Shown here: positions 1-8,783 of the stretch, piece by piece
How the letters are laid out: each line of letters starts with the position of its first letter
Numbering within the stretch: position 1 is the stretch's first letter
Source: JAUREX01 sp044356825
GTDB taxonomy: Bacteria > Pseudomonadota > Alphaproteobacteria > Rhodobacterales > Rhodobacteraceae
Length of the DNA stretch: 20,333 nucleotides
Assembly (NCBI GenBank): GCA_044356825.1
Contig: JBIKVM010000029.1
Span: 1-20,333, forward strand
Reading direction: 5' to 3'
Notes under the pieces: model-generated
What the model was told of the DNA's origin: nothing
The model's database searches: none
What the model saw: only the letters and a program-made list of their open reading frames with translations
Position numbers and translations under genes: made by a program

Positions 1-3000
1 CAGGCCTGGCCGAAGATCGAGCTGTCGGGCTATGATTTCAGCGGCAAGGGCACGGCGCCCGCCGGTGTCGATACCTTCCTCGCCCCGAACATCACGGTCA
101 GCGCGACGGGCTTCATCCATGTGAGCTTTCTGGGCCGCAACGCGGCCGGTGAGCATGCCGTCTATGTGATCCGCATCGACCCTTACGAATTCCCGGCCCG
201 GATCCAGAACGTCATCACCCCGCTCTGCGTCGCCGAGGCGGCCCCCGTGGCGCCGGCGACCATCGATACCGACGGCGATCGGGGCAGCATCACCGCCTAT
301 GTCAACCGCGACGGCAACCTCGTGTTGATGCGGATCACGGCGGACGGCACTGTCAGCTCTGCTGTTAAGGATGAGGCCGGCGCCGACACGACGCTTGCCA
401 TCACCCGCAACGGTACGCAGATCGTCGTTGTCCACACGTCTGATTTCGAGGTCGTGGTCGAGCGCTACGACGCCTCCACCCTTGCCCAGATCGGCACCGA
501 CATCGAGATCACGCGCCCGGCGGATGTCGTGAACTCCACGATCATCGGCGACCAGATCGTCAACGACAGGTCGGCCTCACCCTCGATCGCGATGCTGCGC
601 GAAGGCGGCAGGCAGACAGGGGAATATGTGGTCGTCTGGTCGGGGCGCGGTGACGGGGATGATCAGGGCGTGTTCCTGCAGCGCTTCGATGCCGACGGCA
701 ACAGGATCGGCCCCGAGACGCGCGTCAACACCATCACGGATGGCAACCAGACGGATGCGATGGTCGTCGCAGACGAGGTGGGGGGATACTACGTCGCCTG
801 GCTCAGCAATCACTCGACGGGCACGACGGACCGGCGCGCTGTGCTCGCACTTTTTGATCGCGACGGGGTGCGGCAGGACGAATTCACCGAAACGGTGTTC
901 GAGAACCGCCTGGGCGACTCTTTCGGATTGTTCCGGGGCGTCCAGTTCGACACGACGGCGATCAGGATCGTCCCCTATCTGGTCCACCCGGTTCTCGGCC
1001 ACGGGCATTCCATCGTGCTTGAGATGGCCTGGCGCGGTGAAGTCATGGCTACCACGCGCGATGAGGGCGCATACATCGACGAGTTCGTCCCGGTCGTGCG
1101 CGATCAGGTCTATTTCACCCATGACCGCTCTGATGGCTATTCCTACCTGCCGGGTGCCGATGGGCAGATGCTCAATCTGCCCATCTGGGGAATCAACACG
1201 ATCGGTGAGCAGCTCTTCGGCCGAATGGAAGGGGGAGAGCGCGACCGGACCCTACTGAACATCGGCGATGATTCGGCTTACATGGCGACGTCTCGCGACG
1301 TCTGGCGGAGCTTTTCCAACCTGCCGACCGACCCTCTGGGCAACGAGAGTGGCCCCGTCTGGCAGTACATGGACAAGTATGCCTATTTTAGCGACCCGCT
1401 CCTGGCACCCGTTCAGGACGGCTCGGCGGTGCATCTCTACCGGATACGACAGGACGACACGATCGAGGATCCGCTCACCGCGACCAGCGACAAGGTCTGG
1501 CCGCTGTTGCCCTTTGACGAGGAGGACGGATTTTATCTGTCGCCCCAGCTTGTCACCCCCGGCCGGGGCAGTTTCTATGACAATTACTACGTTCTTGATC
1601 AGCCCGGCGATCAGCACTCCATCGCCCTCGCCAAGGTCGGCGGACCCGCTTCCGAGGGCGGGATCGCGCGTACCGCTCGCTCGGTCGTGATCTGGACGAA
1701 GGATGACGGCGGCGACGGCGTGCAGGGCATCTTCGGTCAGCTCTTCGACAGCCGGCCCTTGGTCTGGACTCAAGAGACGCTCGATCGGTTCTTCAATTCC
1801 CAGATCGACGAAGACGGGCAGGTCACGCGTCTGCCGGATCCCGACACCTATCCGATTGGCGGCGAGACAGTTCTGAGGGGGGGGATCTTCGAGATTGCGG
1901 CCAACGGCGACGAGGAGGCCGAAGCATCCATCACCGCGCTCCTCGACGCCGACGGTGCGCCCAATGGCAAGTTTGTCGTCGTCTTCCAGTCGCGCATCGA
2001 TGCCACGGACGACTGGGACCTCTATTACCGCGTGTTCGACACGACCTCGGGGCTAGCGGTGCCGCTCGGTGATGCGCAACTGCTCGATACCGTGACCGCC
2101 GGCAACCAGATGAACGCCTCGGTCCTCGCCAAGGAGGGGGGCGGGTTCCTCGTTGTCTATCAGAGTGATGCGGGCGGTACCTACGACGTGATGGCGCGCC
2201 ATTTCGACGTTCCGGACAAGATCACGATCACGACGCTCGACACCGGGCAGATCGCGATCGCCTGGCAGCAGCCCGACGGCGACGGGCTTGGTATCTGGGG
2301 GGCGGTCCTCAATGCCGACGGCTCCACCGCGGTCTCGAGCTTCCGCATCAGCGGCACGCTCGCGGGCGACCAGACGACGCCCTCGATCGCGGCGCTGCCG
2401 GGCGGCGCGTTCATGGTCAGCTATACCTCGCCCGATGGCGACGGGACGGGCGCCTTCGCCATCACCTGGCGGGTCGAGGGCAGCCGCGCCTTCCTCATCG
2501 GGGGCGAGACGCGGCTGCATGACGGGACGGCGGGCGATCAGGGCGATGCGAGCCTGACGCCCTCGTTCAAGGGCGGCAACACCGGGTCCGGGGTGGGCGT
2601 CGGGTTCACGGGCAGCGGCGACGGGCAGGATGTGTTCTTTACCCGCCTCAACGCGCAGGGGCAGCTTTCGCCCAACAATCCGGCCGCGCCGGACGGCGAC
2701 CAGCGCTTTGCCGGTGTGGTCGCGCTGAACGAGGGCCGCAGCGCGGTGGTCTGGCGCGACGCGGCGGGGACCGGGTCGGTCCGGGTGCAGATCTACACCG
2801 CCGCCGGCCTGAAGGAAGGCGCGGCGATCGAGCTTGGCGCGAATGCGGGCGCGCTCGCGCCCTCGATCACCGCCGCCTCCGACGGCAGCTTTGCCGCGGT
2901 CTGGCAAGAGGCCGACGCCTCGAACCTGCGCTTCGTGCGCGTTGATGCCGAAGGCGCGATCGTGCAGGACCGGGTGCTCGATCCGGCCCTCGGGGCGTTT

Positions 3001-5589
3001 AACCAGATGGGGCGACCGCAGATCGTGACGCTCGGCGACGGCCGCTTCGCGGTCGTCTGGGACGAGGGTTTGGGAGATGCGCCGGGGACCGACCGCGATG
3101 TCTTCGCGCGGTTTCTCGATGCCGACGGGGTGCAGGTCGGCGGCGACATCGTGATCGCGGGCAATCCCTTCGGCGCCGACGACCCCGAGCGGGGCGCGGC
3201 CCTGGCGGCGCGCGCGGACGGGGGCTTTGTCGTCGCCTGGACGCAAGAATTCGGCGGCAACCGCGATATTGTCGCGCGCCTTGTCGCCGCCGATGGAACG
3301 ATGCAGGCACCCTTTGCCGTCAATGCCACGACGCTCGGCGCCCAGACCGAGGCGCAGGTCAGCGTCCTTGGCGACGGGCGGATGCTGTTTGTCTGGCAAA
3401 GCGCGGCGGTCGATGTCCCGCCCGACGAAGGCACCCCGATCAACGTGATCGGGCGCATCTTTGCCGCCGACGGCACCGGCGGCGGCGCGGAATTCGTCAT
3501 CAACACCCACACCGACGGCTGGCAGACCCTGCCCGACATCACCCCCCTGGTGGGGGGCGGGTTCGTGGCGGTGTGGTCGTCGCGCAACGAGGTGTCGGGA
3601 ACATCCGAAGAGGACATCTTCGCCCAGATCTACGACGCGACGGGGGCAAAGCGGGGCGGACCGATCCTCGTCAACGTCATCACCGAGGGCGAGCAGAGCC
3701 ACGCCGCCGTTACCGCGCTCGAGGATGGCGGCTTCATCATCGCCTGGCACTCCGAAGAGCCGGGCGGGACGGGCTTTGACATCTTCTCGCAGCGCTATTC
3801 GCCCGATGGCCAGCCGCTGACGCCGCAGACAGCGGCGGTGGTCGAACTCGGCTTCGAGGATGCCGCCCAGTTCGGCATCGTGGCCTGGGAGGCGCGCACG
3901 ATGCGCGAGGGGCCGCCCTTTACCGATCGCAACTTCCTTGTCGCATCGACGACGACGGGATACCGGACCTATTCGGTCAGCAACACCGACGCGAGCGACA
4001 TCCAGATCATCGCGGACTACGATTTCGGCACGCAGGTGAACGGCATCACGCTGCACGGCGGGCACGCCAACGCGCGCGAGTTCAACATCGTCCGCTTCGG
4101 CGAGACGGGCCCGGGCACCGAGAGCGTCACACGCTTTGTCGATGTCACGACCGACCTGACGAACGGCGTCGTGAACGTGTTCGAACTGAACGAAAAGCAG
4201 GGCACCCTGACCCTCGTCTCCTCGACCAAGATCCCCGACTACAACGGATTTCCCGAGGGCGCGCATATCGAGAAGATCGGCGACGAAGGGGCCTTTCGCG
4301 TCATCTACACCAATTTCCCTCGTTCCGGCGACAATGCCGCGTGGCGGCATCTGCGCACCGCCGTCTTCGACAAGGACGGTCAATTCGTCGAGGCTGTGGA
4401 TCTCGACGACGGAACGCGCAATTTCTGGGCCGGCAGCGCCGCCGAGGTCGATGACGGGGCGGGCGGTTCGGTCCGCTTCTATGTCGCGCATCAGTGGAAT
4501 ACCGGCAACCTCGTGACGGTGCGGATGAACCCCGACGGAACGCTCGGGCCGCCGGTGGTCTCGGCGGACGTCGTGCCGGTCGCCGGCGGGGGGCGCCTGC
4601 TCTATGATTTCAAGGCGCTGCGCATCCCCACGGCAGGGACGGACAAGACCTGGCTCTACGCCGCGGCCGGGACGGCCGACAACCTCGCGTCGCAGGGCCT
4701 CAACCGGTTCGAGGTCAAGGCCGACGGCACGATCGCCTTCGTCGATTTCCTGCCCCTGCCGGGGATGGAGAACCAGATGCGCGGCCAGACCTTCTACGTG
4801 GACGGCAACGGCAAGCTCTGGGGATCGACCGCGCGGCATCTGCTGAGCTTCAACGACGATGGCACCTTCGACGTCGTCTGGCAGGATCTCGGGGTCGACC
4901 GGCGCTATCATGTCCAGCTCATGACCATCGACGGCCGGCTGAACCGTGCGTGGGGTTATCCGCAATCGATCAAGATCTACGACACCGGCGTTCTTTCGGG
5001 CGATCCGGCGGCGCCCGTGTGCTTCGTGCGCGGCACGCGCATCCGCACCGCGCGCGGCGAGGTCCGGATCGAGGATCTGCGCCCCGGCGACCTCATCGCG
5101 ACGCTCGATGCGGGCCTGCAGCCCCTGCGCTGGATCGGATCGTCGCGCATCGCCGGGCGGGGCCGCTTTGCCCCGGTCCTCGTCGAATCGGGCACGCTCG
5201 GGAACCGCGAGGATCTCTTCGTCTCGCCCCAGCACCGCATCCTGCTGCAGGGCTGGCGCGCCGAGATCCTGAGCGGCCACCCGCAGGTTCTCGCTGCCGC
5301 GATCGACCTCGTGAACGGCGGCACGATCCGGCAGGTTCAGGTGGCGGAGGTCGAGTATTTCCACATCCTCTTCGATGCCCACCAGATCGTGTGGTCGAAC
5401 GGCATCCCGAGCGAGAGCCTGCATGTCTCGCGCGGGGCGGTCGCGAGCCTGCCCTCGGCCCAGCGGGCAGAGTTGCAGGCGCTCTTTCCCGGGCTGTTCG
5501 AAGAGGTCGCGGCCGCGCAGGTTCCTGCCGCGCGCGCAACCCTTCGCCCCTACGAGGCGCGGATCCTCGCCGATCTGTCGCTCGCCTGA
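1..5589 (+). CDS. Giant repeat protein with C-terminal Hint domain (5'-partial)
   Basis: The reading frame is open from base 1 to the TGA at 5587-5589 (1862 codons), so the true start lies left of the window. The GTG at 121 is only the first start-like codon inside the gene. Visible parts, in window codons: an irregular acidic segment (about 1-640) with one repeat-like unit near codon 208; about twelve degenerate ~53-residue units (about 656-1277) with a DGGFVVVW-like core and an ADG turn; a unique segment (about 1280-1670), probably beta-rich, that I do not recognise; and a Hint domain from Cys1674. I see only two cysteines in the whole segment. I see no RTX nonapeptides, LPXTG motif or C-terminal membrane anchor. 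A large secreted or surface protein that processes itself is inferred from the family. Its partner and substrate are unknown. The stop lies 3 nt from the convergent hflX stop. Confidence 0.85.
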   Translation, partial: QAWPKIELSGYDFSGKGTAPAGVDTFLAPNITVSATGFIHVSFLGRNAAGEHAVYVIRIDPYEFPARIQNVITPLCVAEAAPVAPATIDTDGDRGSITAYVNRDGNLVLMRITADGTVSSAVKDEAGADTTLAITRNGTQIVVVHTSDFEVVVERYDASTLAQIGTDIEITRPADVVNSTIIGDQIVNDRSASPSIAMLREGGRQTGEYVVVWSGRGDGDDQGVFLQRFDADGNRIGPETRVNTITDGNQTDAMVVADEVGGYYVAWLSNHSTGTTDRRAVLALFDRDGVRQDEFTETVFENRLGDSFGLFRGVQFDTTAIRIVPYLVHPVLGHGHSIVLEMAWRGEVMATTRDEGAYIDEFVPVVRDQVYFTHDRSDGYSYLPGADGQMLNLPIWGINTIGEQLFGRMEGGERDRTLLNIGDDSAYMATSRDVWRSFSNLPTDPLGNESGPVWQYMDKYAYFSDPLLAPVQDGSAVHLYRIRQDDTIEDPLTATSDKVWPLLPFDEEDGFYLSPQLVTPGRGSFYDNYYVLDQPGDQHSIALAKVGGPASEGGIARTARSVVIWTKDDGGDGVQGIFGQLFDSRPLVWTQETLDRFFNSQIDEDGQVTRLPDPDTYPIGGETVLRGGIFEIAANGDEEAEASITALLDADGAPNGKFVVVFQSRIDATDDWDLYYRVFDTTSGLAVPLGDAQLLDTVTAGNQMNASVLAKEGGGFLVVYQSDAGGTYDVMARHFDVPDKITITTLDTGQIAIAWQQPDGDGLGIWGAVLNADGSTAVSSFRISGTLAGDQTTPSIAALPGGAFMVSYTSPDGDGTGAFAITWRVEGSRAFLIGGETRLHDGTAGDQGDASLTPSFKGGNTGSGVGVGFTGSGDGQDVFFTRLNAQGQLSPNNPAAPDGDQRFAGVVALNEGRSAVVWRDAAGTGSVRVQIYTAAGLKEGAAIELGANAGALAPSITAASDGSFAAVWQEADASNLRFVRVDAEGAIVQDRVLDPALGAFNQMGRPQIVTLGDGRFAVVWDEGLGDAPGTDRDVFARFLDADGVQVGGDIVIAGNPFGADDPERGAALAARADGGFVVAWTQEFGGNRDIVARLVAADGTMQAPFAVNATTLGAQTEAQVSVLGDGRMLFVWQSAAVDVPPDEGTPINVIGRIFAADGTGGGAEFVINTHTDGWQTLPDITPLVGGGFVAVWSSRNEVSGTSEEDIFAQIYDATGAKRGGPILVNVITEGEQSHAAVTALEDGGFIIAWHSEEPGGTGFDIFSQRYSPDGQPLTPQTAAVVELGFEDAAQFGIVAWEARTMREGPPFTDRNFLVASTTTGYRTYSVSNTDASDIQIIADYDFGTQVNGITLHGGHANAREFNIVRFGETGPGTESVTRFVDVTTDLTNGVVNVFELNEKQGTLTLVSSTKIPDYNGFPEGAHIEKIGDEGAFRVIYTNFPRSGDNAAWRHLRTAVFDKDGQFVEAVDLDDGTRNFWAGSAAEVDDGAGGSVRFYVAHQWNTGNLVTVRMNPDGTLGPPVVSADVVPVAGGGRLLYDFKALRIPTAGTDKTWLYAAAGTADNLASQGLNRFEVKADGTIAFVDFLPLPGMENQMRGQTFYVDGNGKLWGSTARHLLSFNDDGTFDVVWQDLGVDRRYHVQLMTIDGRLNRAWGYPQSIKIYDTGVLSGDPAAPVCFVRGTRIRTARGEVRIEDLRPGDLIATLDAGLQPLRWIGSSRIAGRGRFAPVLVESGTLGNREDLFVSPQHRILLQGWRAEILSGHPQVLAAAIDLVNGGTIRQVQVAEVEYFHILFDAHQIVWSNGIPSESLHVSRGAVASLPSAQRAELQALFPGLFEEVAAAQVPAARATLRPYEARILADLSLA
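1966..3830 (+). repeat. Array of about twelve ~53-residue protein repeats
   Basis: Core motifs of the form (D/G)G-x-F-x-V-x-W/Y recur at about nt 1966, 2140, 2245, 2403, 2572, 2731, 2881, 3037, 3217, 3373, 3553 and 3724. The mean spacing is about 160 nt. Between cores the units carry a DADG-like turn, and several have a VNT-x-T-x-G-x-Q-like stretch. The units are diverged at DNA level, so this is an old protein repeat rather than a recent tandem duplication. A similar unit lies upstream near 623. Alternating beta strands with Asp/Gly turns suggest propeller blades or a beta-solenoid, which is inference only. Confidence 0.75.
5020..5424 (+). other. Hint (Hedgehog/intein-like) domain, Hint_2 type
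   Basis: The domain starts at a Cys (codon 1674, TGC at 5020) in the context PVCFVRGT. It is followed by IEDLRPGDLIATLD and the LQPLRWIG strand. A conserved His follows in SPQHRIL (codon 1745, 71 residues after the Cys), then a D-AHQIVWSNGIPSESL closing segment. These are the N-terminal nucleophile and TxxH-like blocks of intein/Hedgehog folds, and the layout matches the Hint_2 domains common in Rhodobacterales secreted proteins. The last ~54 residues (QRAELQALFP, RPYEARIL) resemble the tail that usually follows these domains. Hint domains catalyse an N-S acyl shift and can cleave or transfer the upstream chain. Activity here is inferred. Confidence 0.85.
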
Positions 5590-5592
5590 GGG

Positions 5593-6891
5593 TCAGATCG
5601 CGCGATAGGCCTGCGCCTGCCGCTCGGTCCAGAGGACGTCGAGCTTCCAGCCCTCATCGGTCTCGCGCTCGGCCGAGACGATGCCGGCGTCATGCAGCCA
5701 GGCCCGCCGGCGGGCGTCGGCGAAGGGTAGGCTCAGCCGTTCCGCCCGGCGCGGCTCGGCCGCGACATCCTCGAGCTGCCGGTCGATCCGGTCGAGCAGC
5801 GCGCCGATGCCCGCCCCCGTCAGGGCCGAGATCGCGCAGACCTCGGGCAGGCGCTGCGCCGCCGCCGTGCGGGCCTCGCCCTCATCGGCCGGCAGCAGGT
5901 CGAGCTTGTTCCACACCTCGATCCGGGGCGTCGTCTCGGCCACGCCAAGCTCGCCGAGGATCTTGGCCACGTCGCGGGCCTGCGCCTCGGTCTCGGGGTG
6001 CGAGATGTCGCGCACATGGACGATGAGATCGGCCTCGAGCACCTCCTCGAGGGTTGCACGGAACGCCGCGACAAGCTGCGTCGGCAGATCCGAGATGAAG
6101 CCCACCGTATCCGACAGGATGATCCGCCGCCCGCCCGGCAGCACGACGCCGCGCAGCGTCGGATCGAGGGTGGCAAAGAGCATGTCCTTGGCCAGCACCT
6201 CGGCCCCGGTCAGCCGGTTGAAGAGGGTGGATTTTCCCGCGTTCGTATAGCCGACCAGCGCCACGATCGGATAGGGCACGCGCGCACGCGCCGCGCGGTG
6301 CAGGGTGCGGGTGCGCACGACCTTCTCGAGCTGGCGGTTGATGCGCACGATCTGGTCGTCGATGGCGCGGCGGTCGGCCTCGATCTGCGTCTCGCCGGGG
6401 CCGCCGACAAAGCCGAAGCCGCCCCGCTGGCGTTCAAGATGCGTCCAGGCCCGCACGAGCCTCGTGCGCTGATAGCTGAGCGCCGCGCGTTCGACCTGAA
6501 GCGCGCCCTCGCGCGTGCGTGCCCTATCGGCGAAGATCTCGAGGATCAGGCCTGTGCGGTCCAGAAGCTTGACGTTCCATTCCTTCTCGAGGTTGCGCTG
6601 CTGCACCGGGCTGACGGGCCCGTCGACCAGCACGAGGGCGATGCGCTCTTCGGCGAAGCGGGCCTTGAGTTCGGCGATCTTGCCCGAACCGAACAGCGCG
6701 CCGGCATGGACCCGGGGCAGGGGGGCGATCTCGGCGCCGCACACATCGAGGCCCGGCAGGGCCGCAGCCAGCGCGACGGCCTCGGCCAGCCGCGCGGCAG
6801 GGGCGCGCGCGCGGTCGCGGTCGGTCTTGATGTCGGGGTGCAGCACGAAGGCGCGTGTCGCTTCGGCCTTCGTCTCCAGTCCGCCGCCCAT
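5593..6891 (-). CDS. hflX: GTPase HflX
   Basis: A 432-residue ribosome-associated GTPase of the HflX family. The family binds the 50S subunit and splits stalled or heat-damaged ribosomes in the cytosol. The N-terminal HflX domain carries the HAGALFGSGKI motif (residues 62-72) and the glycine-rich RGGFGFVGGPGE linker (156-167). The G domain has G1 GYTNAGKS (214-221), a G2-region TLDPT (241-245), G3 DTVGF (261-265), G4 NKLD (328-331) and G5 SALTG (355-359). All GTP-binding motifs are intact and the length is normal for the family. The start is the ATG 8 nt after the hfq stop, so it is probably co-transcribed with and coupled to hfq, a linkage conserved across Proteobacteria. It converges on the giant Hint gene with only 3 nt between the stops. 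Confidence 0.97.
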   Translation of the reverse strand: MGGGLETKAEATRAFVLHPDIKTDRDRARAPAARLAEAVALAAALPGLDVCGAEIAPLPRVHAGALFGSGKIAELKARFAEERIALVLVDGPVSPVQQRNLEKEWNVKLLDRTGLILEIFADRARTREGALQVERAALSYQRTRLVRAWTHLERQRGGFGFVGGPGETQIEADRRAIDDQIVRINRQLEKVVRTRTLHRAARARVPYPIVALVGYTNAGKSTLFNRLTGAEVLAKDMLFATLDPTLRGVVLPGGRRIILSDTVGFISDLPTQLVAAFRATLEEVLEADLIVHVRDISHPETEAQARDVAKILGELGVAETTPRIEVWNKLDLLPADEGEARTAAAQRLPEVCAISALTGAGIGALLDRIDRQLEDVAAEPRRAERLSLPFADARRRAWLHDAGIVSAERETDEGWKLDVLWTERQAQAYRAI

Positions 6892-6899
6892 GCGCGCTA

Positions 6900-7133
6900 T
6901 CAGTCCTCGCCCTCGTAGAGGCTGATCGGCTGGCCCGGCATGATGGTCGAGATCGCATGCTTGTAGACAAGCTGCGATTGCCCGTCGCGGCGCAGGAGCA
7001 CGCAGAAATTGTCAAACCAGGTGATGACGCCCTGCAGCTTCACCCCGTTGATGAGGAAGATCGTCAGGGGCACCTTGCCCTTGCGGACGTGGTTGAGAAA
7101 GGCATCCTGCAGGTTCTGCTTGTCTGAGGCCAT
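6900..7133 (-). CDS. hfq: RNA chaperone Hfq
   Basis: A 77-residue Sm-fold protein that forms hexamers and pairs small RNAs with mRNAs. The Sm1 region includes FLNHVRK, VPLTIFLINGVKLQG and FDNFCVLLRR. The Sm2 motif YKHAIST lies at residues 57-63. The short acidic tail EGED is typical of alphaproteobacterial Hfq, which lacks the long C-terminal extension of the enteric protein. I chose the ATG at 7133, which gives MASDKQNLQD, because a GGAAGAAGG ribosome site lies 9 nt upstream. An in-frame ATG 15 codons further upstream gives an unconserved basic extension. The gene is followed by hflX after 8 nt. A 147-nt gap to trkH leaves room for its own promoter. Confidence 0.98.
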   Translation of the reverse strand: MASDKQNLQDAFLNHVRKGKVPLTIFLINGVKLQGVITWFDNFCVLLRRDGQSQLVYKHAISTIMPGQPISLYEGED

Positions 7134-7158
7134 GATCTTGCGCCTTCTTCCGGATTTG

Positions 7159-7179
7159 GGCGCAACGTAAGGTTGCACC
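7159..7179 (-). promoter_or_regulatory. Hairpin in the hfq leader
   Basis: On the minus strand the sequence reads GGUGCAAC-CUUAC-GUUGCGCC as RNA: an 8-bp stem with one U-G wobble and a 5-nt loop. It ends about 25 nt upstream of the hfq ATG, just above the ribosome site. No U-run follows, so it is not a simple intrinsic terminator. Hfq represses its own translation in E. coli by binding its leader. A similar role here is inference. The rest of the 7134-7280 gap holds a T-rich stretch just after the trkH stop. I could not identify a convincing -35/-10 pair in it. Confidence 0.4.
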
Positions 7180-7280
7180 AGCCTGTTGCCGCCTTGCGGA
7201 TCCTCTCCGCCGGTCGCAAGTGCAATATGAGGTCCATCAGCACAGTTTTCCAGAGGAAATCGGAAAAAGAAGAACCGCCG

Positions 7281-8783
7281 TCACAGTCGCGTCCAGCGAT
7301 ATCCGCCCCGGGGTAGCGCAAGGGTGAGGAAGGCGAGCGTCTCGAGGCGCCCCACGATCATCGCGAGAGCCGCGATCGTCCGCCCCGCTGCCCCGAGTTC
7401 GGCAAATCCGCCACCGGATTGTGCCGCTATGTCGGCAAGCTGCCCCGCCGTCGAGAGTGCCGCGACCGACATCACCACCGATGCCTCGAAATCTGCTCCG
7501 GCGATACTCAGCAGGGCGCAGAAAATCCCGAGACCGAGCGCATAGAGCATGAATACCACGAAGGCCAGCGGCGCGCGGCGCATCTGGCGCGCGCCACCGT
7601 TGCGGGCGACGGAGCTCGGCTGCGCCAGGCGCTCGATTTCATGCACGCTCATCCGGGCAAGCGCATGGACGCGCAAGAGGCGCACGCCGCCTGTCGTGGT
7701 CGCCACGCCACCCCCCACGATCGCGAGACCGAGCAGCAGCACGACGGGTGTTCCGATCCCGCCACCCGCCTCGATGCCCGTCCACCCCTGCGGGAGATAG
7801 CCCGTGGTCGTAAGGAACGAGAGCGCGGTGAAAAGCATGGCCCAAGCGGCGGCCAGCACCTCGAGCAGATCGACCGGCTTGCCCGCCCCGACCAGCCCCA
7901 GAAGATGATGGGCCAGCAGCACCGCAGCGGCACCGCCCACGATCACGACGGCAAGGCGCAGTTCGGGATCGCGCCAGAGCGGTTCGTCGTGCGCCACTCG
8001 AACCGCCCCGGGCAGACTGCGTCGTGTCAGCGCAAGGCAGAGGCCAACGAGGATCGCGCCTTCGGCCCAGACTGACGCGCTACCGCCCTCGAACCCGCCC
8101 ACGGGCGAGATGCCCGAGGTCGAGAGCGTCCCCATCGCGTGGCAGAGAGCGACGAAGGGGCCCTCGCCCGCGGCGACAAGGATGATCCAGAGCACGAGCG
8201 TGAGTCCCCCATAGACCGGAAGGATCCGCAGCGCATAGCCGCGCAGCCGCTCGGCGGGGTCGGGCCCGTCACTGCCCGGCCTGCCGGGCGGCGCATCGGC
8301 CAGAAGTTCGAACCCTCCGAGGTTCATCGGGGCAAGGATCGTCGCCGCACCGACCAGAACGAAGAAGCCGCCGAACCACCCCACCAGCGCCCGCCAAAGG
8401 TGCACGGGCGGTGGCAGCGCCTCGGGCGGGCGAAGGCTCGCCCCGGTTGTCGTGAAGGCCGAGACCATCTCGAACCATGCATCGAGCATGCTCATCCCCT
8501 CGACGGCCTCGAGCATGGGCACGGCCAGCAGCGGCGGCATCACCACATAGGCCCCGACGAGCGCATAGAACTGGCTCAGCGCAACGTTGCGGGGGCGGCG
8601 ATTGGCCCACGCGAGCCAGATCATGCCAGTCAGAACCAGAAGCAGGGTTCCGGAATACAGGAACGCCCGGCCCACCTGATACTGGCCAAGCACGAGGGCA
8701 TGGATCGCAGGCACATACATCGCCCCCGCCCCGATCCCCATGAGCAGGAACATCAGAGGCAGATCTCGGGCTGTCCGGGCCAT
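7281..8783 (-). CDS. trkH: Trk potassium uptake membrane subunit TrkH
   Basis: A 500-residue inner-membrane K+ channel/transporter subunit that works with the NAD(H)/nucleotide-binding TrkA ring. The protein is strongly hydrophobic. It shows the four pore loops of the Trk/Ktr/HKT superfamily, each with its selectivity-filter glycine: TTTGAS (111-116), STSGIS (221-226), TTTGYL (325-330) and STAGQL (444-449). The length fits TrkH. Its ATG shares one base with the trkA stop (TGATG), so the two are translationally coupled, matching their joint complex. hfq follows after 147 nt. Confidence 0.95.
   Translation of the reverse strand: MARTARDLPLMFLLMGIGAGAMYVPAIHALVLGQYQVGRAFLYSGTLLLVLTGMIWLAWANRRPRNVALSQFYALVGAYVVMPPLLAVPMLEAVEGMSMLDAWFEMVSAFTTTGASLRPPEALPPPVHLWRALVGWFGGFFVLVGAATILAPMNLGGFELLADAPPGRPGSDGPDPAERLRGYALRILPVYGGLTLVLWIILVAAGEGPFVALCHAMGTLSTSGISPVGGFEGGSASVWAEGAILVGLCLALTRRSLPGAVRVAHDEPLWRDPELRLAVVIVGGAAAVLLAHHLLGLVGAGKPVDLLEVLAAAWAMLFTALSFLTTTGYLPQGWTGIEAGGGIGTPVVLLLGLAIVGGGVATTTGGVRLLRVHALARMSVHEIERLAQPSSVARNGGARQMRRAPLAFVVFMLYALGLGIFCALLSIAGADFEASVVMSVAALSTAGQLADIAAQSGGGFAELGAAGRTIAALAMIVGRLETLAFLTLALPRGGYRWTRL

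Noticed and set aside
121..123. GTG at 121 as the start of the Hint gene
   Set aside because: The frame is open all the way to base 1 with similar composition, so the gene starts outside the window.
2053..5424. A 1123-codon open frame antisense to the giant Hint gene
   Set aside because: It uses exactly the complementary codon register. In that register stops arise only from TTA, CTA and TCA codons, which are rare in GC-rich genes. The translation is Arg/Asp/Ala-rich with no recognisable domain, while the plus-strand product has clear repeats and a Hint domain.
4950..6026. A 358-codon plus-strand frame spanning the Hint-hflX junction
   Set aside because: The product is low-complexity Arg/Pro/Ala and is out of frame with both well-supported genes it crosses.
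5998..6918. A 306-codon plus-strand frame across hflX
   Set aside because: It is antisense to hflX, which has all five GTPase motifs.
7236..7280. T-rich stretch after the trkH stop as an intrinsic terminator
   Set aside because: No GC-rich hairpin precedes the T-run on the transcribed strand.
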